Shown here: in pieces, positions 59,328 through 64,000 of the stretch | Position numbering within the stretch: the first letter of the stretch is position 1 | Layout of the letters: the number at the start of each line of letters is the position of its first letter | From: SHXO01 sp964523885 | GTDB lineage: Bacteria; Pseudomonadota; Gammaproteobacteria; Burkholderiales; SHXO01 | Direction of reading: 5' to 3' | Length of the DNA: 64,000 nucleotides | NCBI GenBank assembly: GCA_964523885.1 | Contig: CAZFYX010000109.1 | Location: 1 to 64,000 of the forward strand | Notes under the pieces: model-generated | The model's database searches: none | The model's input: only the letters and a program-made list of their open reading frames with translations | Told to the model about the DNA's origin: nothing | Position numbers and translations under genes: made by a program

Positions 59328-61049
59328 ATGCTGCTTCGCTACCGTTCGCTCCTCACGCTCCTGCCGCTGCTGGCGGTCCTCGCTCCGAACCTCGCGCACG
59401 CCTGGTGGAACGACGCGTGGTCCTTCCGCAAGAAGGTCACGCTCAACACTTCCGCGACCGGGGTCGAGATCAAGCAGGGCGTGGCCGATGTCCCCGTCCT
59501 GATCCGCCTGCATACGGGCAACTTCAGCTTCCTCGATGCCAACGAGGACGGCGGTGACCTGCGCGTCGTCGGACCCGACGAGAAGACGCCGCTGAAGCTG
59601 CAGATCGAGCAGTGGGATCCGACCAACGAGCTGGCACTCGTATGGGTCCATGTCCCGTCCGTCACCGCCGAGTCGGCCACCAATCACGTGTGGCTCTACT
59701 CGGGCAACAAGGACGCCAGGCGCGAGGACGGCAAGGACGCCTTCGACACGGCCACGGCATTGGTCCTGCACTTCGCGGATCAGGGGACGCCGCTCGATTC
59801 CTCGCCCTACGCCCATCAGGTCGCGGAGTCGACCGTTGCGCTCGACCCGAAAGGCATGATCGGCCAGGCCGCGACGTTCGATGGCAGCGCACGCATCCGC
59901 ATCGCCGCGGCGCCGACGCTCAAGTCCGGTGCGCAGGGCGGGCTGACCTTCTCCGCCTGGCTGAAGCTCGCCGGACCGCAGGCGCAGGCGCAGCTCGCCT
60001 CGATGGGAGCGTTCCAGCTGGGACTCGACGGCCTCAAGGTCGTCGGCCAGGCCGGGGGGGCGAAGGTCAGCGCGGGCGCGGACCTCACGCCGGGTCAATG
60101 GCACCACGTCGCAGCCGTGTCGGACGGCAGCAAGCTCACGCTCTACGTCGACGGCGCTCCGGTGGGAGAGGGCGCGGCGGTCGCGGCGCCCGTGGCAGGC
60201 GACCTGGTGATCGGCGAGCGCTTTGCCGGGAGCATGGACGAGGTGCAGCTGTCCAGCGCCGCTCGCAGTGCCGACTGGATCCGCGCGTCCTGGGCAGCGC
60301 AGGGCGACAGCAAGCTGGTCACTTATGGCGAGGACGAGCAGTCGAGCGGCGGGGGCGGGCACTCGTACTTCACCATCCTCATCAGCGCGGTGACCCTCGA
60401 CGGCTGGGTGGTCATCGGGATCCTGGCCGTCATGTTCGTCATCAGTGCCGCGGTCATGGTCGGCAAGGGCATGTTCGTGGCCCGCACCGACCGGGCCAAC
60501 CAGGCGTTCATCGAGCAGTTCCAGAAGAACCCGGTCCAGATGCTCGATCCGGCCATGGTGGACAAGAACCCCGGGCCGTTGCAGCGCTCGTCGCTGTACC
60601 GCATCTATCGCATCGGGTTGCGCGAGCTCAAGCAGCGCTTCGATCACTACGACCAGAGCGGGCAGGCCAAGCAGCTCAGCCCGCAGGCCCTGGGTGCGAT
60701 CAAGGCGAGCATGGACGCCGGCATGGTGCGCGAGACCACCCGGCTGAACAGCCAGATGGTGCTGCTGACCATCGCCATCTCCGGCGGACCGTTCCTCGGG
60801 CTGCTCGGCACCGTGGTGGGCGTGATGATCACCTTCGCGGCGATCGCAGCGGTGGGCGACGTGAACGTGAACTCCATCGCGCCGGGTATCGCGGCTGCGC
60901 TGGTAGCGACTGTCGCAGGCCTCGGCGTCGCGATCCCCGCACTGTTCGGCTACAACTACCTCGCCTCGCGCATCAAGACCATCAGCAACGACATGACGGT
61001 GTTTGCCGATGAGCTGGTGACGAAGATGGCGGAGAGGTATGCGCCATGA
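59328..61049 (+). CDS. DUF2341-LamG-ExbB fusion (MotA/TolQ/ExbB proton channel with exported sensor domains)
   Basis: A 573-residue protein. Signal peptide MLLRYRSLLTLLPLLAVLAP; DUF2341-like domain beginning WWNDAWSFRKKVTLNTS (25-135); LamG/concanavalin-A-like lectin domain (about 140-335; LTFSAWLKL, WHHVAAVSDGSKLTLYVDG, SMDEVQLSSAARSADWI); Gly-rich hinge; then an ExbB channel (345-570) with three helices and the motifs GLLGTVVGVMITFAAIA and IAAALVATVAGLGVAIPA. The lectin part would face the periplasm while the channel uses the proton gradient. Its stop lies in a perfect 10-base hairpin (61044-61067). The exbD gene follows after a junction repeat. Confidence 0.9.
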   Translation: MLLRYRSLLTLLPLLAVLAPNLAHAWWNDAWSFRKKVTLNTSATGVEIKQGVADVPVLIRLHTGNFSFLDANEDGGDLRVVGPDEKTPLKLQIEQWDPTNELALVWVHVPSVTAESATNHVWLYSGNKDARREDGKDAFDTATALVLHFADQGTPLDSSPYAHQVAESTVALDPKGMIGQAATFDGSARIRIAAAPTLKSGAQGGLTFSAWLKLAGPQAQAQLASMGAFQLGLDGLKVVGQAGGAKVSAGADLTPGQWHHVAAVSDGSKLTLYVDGAPVGEGAAVAAPVAGDLVIGERFAGSMDEVQLSSAARSADWIRASWAAQGDSKLVTYGEDEQSSGGGGHSYFTILISAVTLDGWVVIGILAVMFVISAAVMVGKGMFVARTDRANQAFIEQFQKNPVQMLDPAMVDKNPGPLQRSSLYRIYRIGLRELKQRFDHYDQSGQAKQLSPQALGAIKASMDAGMVRETTRLNSQMVLLTIAISGGPFLGLLGTVVGVMITFAAIAAVGDVNVNSIAPGIAAALVATVAGLGVAIPALFGYNYLASRIKTISNDMTVFADELVTKMAERYAP

Positions 61050-61254
61050 TCGCGAGAGCGATCATGGACCAGGCACCAGGCCCTAGGCGCCAGACGCCAG
61101 GGGTTGGCGGCGATGCCTGTACGAAGCGTACCCATCACCCCGGTCCTCTCCCCCAAGGGGAGAGGAGACCGAGCCTGCGCATCGAACGGGTCCTCCCAGA
61201 GGCAGTAGGGGGTCATCACCCTGGCGTCTGGCGCCTGGCGCCTAGAGCCTGACG
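61044..61254. repeat. Junction repeat, copy G, between exbB and exbD
   Basis: A perfect hairpin CCATGATCGC-GAGA-GCGATCATGG (61044-61067) contains the exbB stop. The left arm AGGCACCAGGCCC, TAGGCGCCAGACGCCAGGGG (61071-61103) is complementary to CCCTGGCGTCTGGCGCC, TGGCGCCTAGAGCC (61219-61249), which ends 6 bases before the exbD ATG. The interior carries a CCCTC palindrome. Confidence 0.82.
61131..61170. repeat. CCCTCACCC palindrome, copy 4, nested in junction repeat G
   Basis: CCCATCACCCC then TCCTCTCCC-CCAA-GGGGAGAGGA. One repeat family lies inside another, which suggests sequential insertion. Confidence 0.75.
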
Positions 61255-61255
61255 T

Positions 61256-61660
61256 ATGCAAGTCCAGACCGAGAACAAGCCGTACGACGACATCAACGTC
61301 ACGCCGATGCTGGACCTGGCGTACGTGCTGCTGGTCATCTTCATCATCATGACCACCGCTTCGGTGCAGGGCATCAAGGTCAACCTGCCCAAGGCGAGCG
61401 ATGTGCCGAGCCTCGCCAAGCCGCGCACCAAGGCCATCACCATCCGCGACGACGGGCAGATCTTTCTCGATGCCTACCCCGTGTCGCTCGCCGAGCTCGA
61501 GCAGCGCCTGCGCGCGCTCAAGGCGGCCGATCCCGATCTTCCCGTGATCATCAAGGGCGATGCGGCCGTGCAGTACGGCACCGTGGTGGACGTGCTGGAT
61601 CTGCTGGGCAAGGTCGACATCACCCAGCTGGGCCTGGTCACGCAGCGGGTCGTGAAGTAG
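61256..61660 (+). CDS. exbD: ExbD-family biopolymer transport protein
   Basis: A 134-residue inner-membrane protein: cytoplasmic tail ending DDINVTPMLDLAYVLLVIFI, where the Asp in the single helix (PMLDLAY) carries protons. A periplasmic domain follows (VPSLAKPRTKAITIRDDGQI, DPDLPVIIKGDAAVQYGTVV). It forms the stator complex with the ExbB fusion. No ribosome site is visible because the junction repeat runs to the start. The TonB-like gene follows after 3 bases. Confidence 0.92.
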   Translation: MQVQTENKPYDDINVTPMLDLAYVLLVIFIIMTTASVQGIKVNLPKASDVPSLAKPRTKAITIRDDGQIFLDAYPVSLAELEQRLRALKAADPDLPVIIKGDAAVQYGTVVDVLDLLGKVDITQLGLVTQRVVK

Positions 61661-61663
61661 CCC

Positions 61664-62377
61664 ATGTCCGACTTCTGGGAGGACGACCTCGAGCAGCGCA
61701 GCCGCAAGCGCACCGTGCGCGTCTGGGTAATGCGCTCGGTCCTGGGCGTGGTCCTGGTGTGCTTCGTCGGACTGGTCGCCTGGGGCGCTCTGTCGCTGTT
61801 CGCCGAGAAGAAGGGCACGAAGAGGCAGGTGGTGCAGATCTCGGTGCTGAAGTTGCCGCCGCCACCACCACCGCCCCCTCCGCCGCCTCCGCAGGAGAAG
61901 CTGCCCGAGCCCGAGGTCAAGGAGGAGATCAAGCAGCCCGAACCGGAGCCGCAGCAGGCCGAGGAGGCACCGCCTCCGGGCGAGCAGCTCGGACTGGATG
62001 CCGAGGGCAGCGGCACCGGCGATGGGTTCGGCCTCGCGGCGCGCAAGGGCGGGCAGGACATCACCACGCTCGGCGGTGGCGGGCAGGGCAACCGGGCACA
62101 GCAGCAGTGGTTCGCCGCGCAGGTGCAGGGCTTCCTGCAGGAGCTGTTCCAGCGCAACGAGAAGCTGCGCACTGCCGACTACCGCCTGGTGGTGAAGGTC
62201 TGGGTCAACCCCGACGGGACGATCGCCCGCTACGAGTTCACGGATTCCAGCGGCAACCCGGAGATCGACCGCAACTTGAAGCTGGCCCTCGATGGCGTCG
62301 GCAAGTTCCGGCACGTGCCGCCGCCGGATCTGCCCCAGCCGGTACGGCTTCGCATCACCTCGCGCGGCGCCGGCTGA
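61664..62377 (+). CDS. TonB-like energy transducer
   Basis: A 237-residue protein: basic cytoplasmic tail, one helix (VLGVVLVCFVGLVAWGALSL), a stretch of twelve prolines then a Glu/Pro/Lys region, a Gly-rich linker and a C-terminal TonB-type domain (VVKVWVNPDGTIARYEFTDS, KLALDGVGKFRHVPPPDLPQ). It would carry the motion of ExbB/ExbD across the periplasm to an outer-membrane partner, perhaps the next-door porin. Confidence 0.88.
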   Translation: MSDFWEDDLEQRSRKRTVRVWVMRSVLGVVLVCFVGLVAWGALSLFAEKKGTKRQVVQISVLKLPPPPPPPPPPPPQEKLPEPEVKEEIKQPEPEPQQAEEAPPPGEQLGLDAEGSGTGDGFGLAARKGGQDITTLGGGGQGNRAQQQWFAAQVQGFLQELFQRNEKLRTADYRLVVKVWVNPDGTIARYEFTDSSGNPEIDRNLKLALDGVGKFRHVPPPDLPQPVRLRITSRGAG

Positions 62378-62430
62378 TGCGCCCGCAGCGACCGTCTCCT
62401 CGCCACTCCCACCGCAGCAGAAGTACAACG

Positions 62431-64000
62431 ATGAAGCTCGAGCGTCTCGTCCTGGCAGCGACCTTCGTGCTGCTCGTATCTCCTCCCACGCAGGCGCAGC
62501 AGAGCGCGGCCGACTACCACGTCGTGCAGCGCGGCGAGACGCTGTCGAAGATCGCGCAGAGATACGGCATCGACTATCGCGAGCTGGCGGCCTGGAACCA
62601 GATCACCGACCCCTCCCGCGTGCGGGTGGGACAGCGCCTGCGGCTCACAGCGCCCGCAGTGGCTTCCGCTGCGGCTCCGCCCGCTGTCCCGACGGCCGTC
62701 GCACCGGTTGCGGCGCCACGGGCTGGGCCAGAGCCCGATGTGGCTGCCCCGGTCGCTGAAACGCAACCGGCGGATGCCGCGACGACGGCTGCGCCGCAAC
62801 CCGAGCCTGCGCCAGCGCCAGCGCCGATGCAGGCCGTTGCGGATCGTGCGCCCGAGCCGGCGCCCGCCGCCCCGCCCCCCACCAGGGTGGTCGAAGCCGG
62901 CTCTCCTGCCGAGCAGCTGGAGAAGCAGAAGGTGGAAATGGAGGCGCTGCGCCAGACCCAGATGAACCTGATCAAGCTGCTCGTGGACAGCGGCATCCTG
63001 ACCAGGGAGCGCGCAGAGGAACTGGTCGCGCAGTCCAAGCGCCAGGCGGCCACCGAGGTAGCGGCCCAGGCGACCGCCGAGCAGAAGGTCATCCGGGTGC
63101 CCTATGTCCCGCAGACGGTCAAGGACCAGATCAAGGACGAACTGCGTGACGAAGTGATCGCCCAGGCCAAGAGCGAGCAGTGGGGCGCCGGATCGATCCC
63201 GGAGTGGACGGAGCGGATCAAGATCAGCGGCGACCTGCGGCTGCGCTACCAGAGCAACGGCCTGTCGGGAAGCAACGGGGTCTACCTCAATCCCCAGGCG
63301 ACCAATGCCGGCAACGGCGTCGTGCTCTACAACACCACGGACAGCTACGACACGTGGCGTTACCGTGCGCGCATCGGCCTGGACGCGATCGTGAACGACT
63401 GGATGACCGCAGGGTTCAAGGTGGTCACGGGCAACACCGAGAATCCGGTCACGTTCGACCAGAACCTCGGCGGCAACAGCTTCGCCGGCAGCAGCATCGT
63501 TCTCGAGGCGGCCTACCTGAAGATGACTCCGCTCGAGGGCATGACGATCTGGGGCGGGCGCTTCGCCAATCCGTTCTTCTACACCAACCTGGTCTGGGAT
63601 GACGAGCTGCACCTGGACGGCGCGGCCGTCTCGTACTCGCGTGCACTCCAGCCCGCCACCACCGCATTCGGAACGATCGGCGCGTTCCCGATCGAGTTGC
63701 AGGGGTGCACCAACTCCAACCAGATCCTCGCGTGCGGCCAGGACAAGTGGCTGTACGGTGCACAGGTGGGGGTGGAGCAGGCGATGCCCGCAGAGGGCAA
63801 GCTCAAGGTGGGTCTTGCGTACTACGCCTACGACGGCATCTCGGGGCAGTTCAACGATCCGGTCGTCGATCCCAACAGCCGCGCCTACATCCCCAAGTGG
63901 ATGCAGAAGGGCAACACGGTGTTCAACGTCGTCACCAGCGGCGGCAATCCCCTGGTGGGGCTCGCGGCCGACTACGACCTGCTGAACCTGACGGCCACCT
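62431..64000 (+). CDS. LysM-domain putative porin (cut by right window edge)
   Basis: The frame is open for 523 codons to the edge. Signal peptide KLERLVLAATFVLLVSPPTQA; LysM peptidoglycan-binding module (28-72: YHVVQRGETLSKIAQRYGID, DPSRVRVGQRLRL); a Pro/Ala linker (73-155); a coiled coil (160-215: LEKQKVEMEALRQTQMNLIK, then RERAEELVAQSKRQAATEV); then an alternating beta pattern from about 255 on (IKISGDLRLRYQSNG, WRYRARIGLDAIVNDWMTAG, MTIWGGRFANPFFY), as in putative porins. Cys occur in CTNSNQILACGQD. No TonB box is obvious. It would tie the outer membrane to peptidoglycan. Confidence 0.85.
   Translation, partial: MKLERLVLAATFVLLVSPPTQAQQSAADYHVVQRGETLSKIAQRYGIDYRELAAWNQITDPSRVRVGQRLRLTAPAVASAAAPPAVPTAVAPVAAPRAGPEPDVAAPVAETQPADAATTAAPQPEPAPAPAPMQAVADRAPEPAPAAPPPTRVVEAGSPAEQLEKQKVEMEALRQTQMNLIKLLVDSGILTRERAEELVAQSKRQAATEVAAQATAEQKVIRVPYVPQTVKDQIKDELRDEVIAQAKSEQWGAGSIPEWTERIKISGDLRLRYQSNGLSGSNGVYLNPQATNAGNGVVLYNTTDSYDTWRYRARIGLDAIVNDWMTAGFKVVTGNTENPVTFDQNLGGNSFAGSSIVLEAAYLKMTPLEGMTIWGGRFANPFFYTNLVWDDELHLDGAAVSYSRALQPATTAFGTIGAFPIELQGCTNSNQILACGQDKWLYGAQVGVEQAMPAEGKLKVGLAYYAYDGISGQFNDPVVDPNSRAYIPKWMQKGNTVFNVVTSGGNPLVGLAADYDLLNLTAT

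Overview
The window is high-GC, densely coding DNA with operons packed end to start. Several families point to a betaproteobacterium: a Bug-type tripartite-tricarboxylate receptor, an EpsA-type LuxR regulator, a PEP-CTERM sorting signal, a CbpA/CbpM pair and a Liv-type transporter beside a ring-hydroxylating dioxygenase. Genus cannot be fixed from the sequence alone. No rRNA, tRNA, CRISPR array, transposase or prophage gene was seen.

Layout. 1-4.3 kb: housekeeping and orphan genes (phosphodiesterase-like protein running off the left edge, Pcm, Nudix hydrolase, PepSY protein, small HExxH protein, HNH nuclease). 4.3-6.6 kb: a stress operon (eRF1-like protein, CbpA, CbpM, exported protein) behind an Anr/Fnr-type box. 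6.7-10.4 kb: a GAF/five-PAS hybrid histidine kinase. 10.5-17.3 kb: a five-gene Liv-type ABC transporter followed by both subunits of an aromatic-ring dioxygenase, probably uptake plus first attack on an aromatic acid. 17.4-20.5 kb: Hsp20 and Lon behind a sigma-32-like promoter, ended by a clear terminator. 20.6-26.9 kb: two-subunit molybdenum hydroxylase, exported glutathione peroxidase, Bug receptor and CaiB/BaiF CoA transferase. 26.9-29.3 kb, minus strand: a polyprenyl-phosphate sugar transferase starting exopolysaccharide synthesis and two small unknown genes.

29.4-40.5 kb: a hybrid type II secretion/type IV pilus-like operon in the order gspG-F-E, pilM-N-O-P-like, a secretin with a C-terminal cohesin-like domain, a four-helix-bundle gene, two more pseudopilins and a DsbC-like protein. 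40.9-64 kb: an outer-surface module. It holds EpsA, a two-partner-secretion transporter (TpsB), a TPR-GT41 glycosyltransferase, a pseudopilin-like protein, a PEP-CTERM protein, a binding-protein-like exported protein, a 3321-residue TpsA adhesin, a DUF2341-LamG-ExbB fusion, ExbD, a TonB-like protein and a LysM-porin running off the right edge.

The least expected features are at the DNA level. One family of long inverted repeats (core GGCGCCAGACGCCAGG and its complement) sits at seven gene junctions, always between the stop of one gene and the next gene, and several copies abut the next start codon. Many of these junctions also carry short perfect hairpins in which the end or beginning of the neighbouring gene is duplicated in inverse orientation. 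In two pseudopilin genes this inverse copy supplies the GTG start and the whole prepilin leader. The second main candidate for new biology is the TpsB-glycosyltransferase-TpsA locus coupled to a sugar-binding-domain/ExbB fusion, ExbD, TonB and LysM-porin, which together look like an energised, surface-anchored adhesion or glycan-uptake machine.
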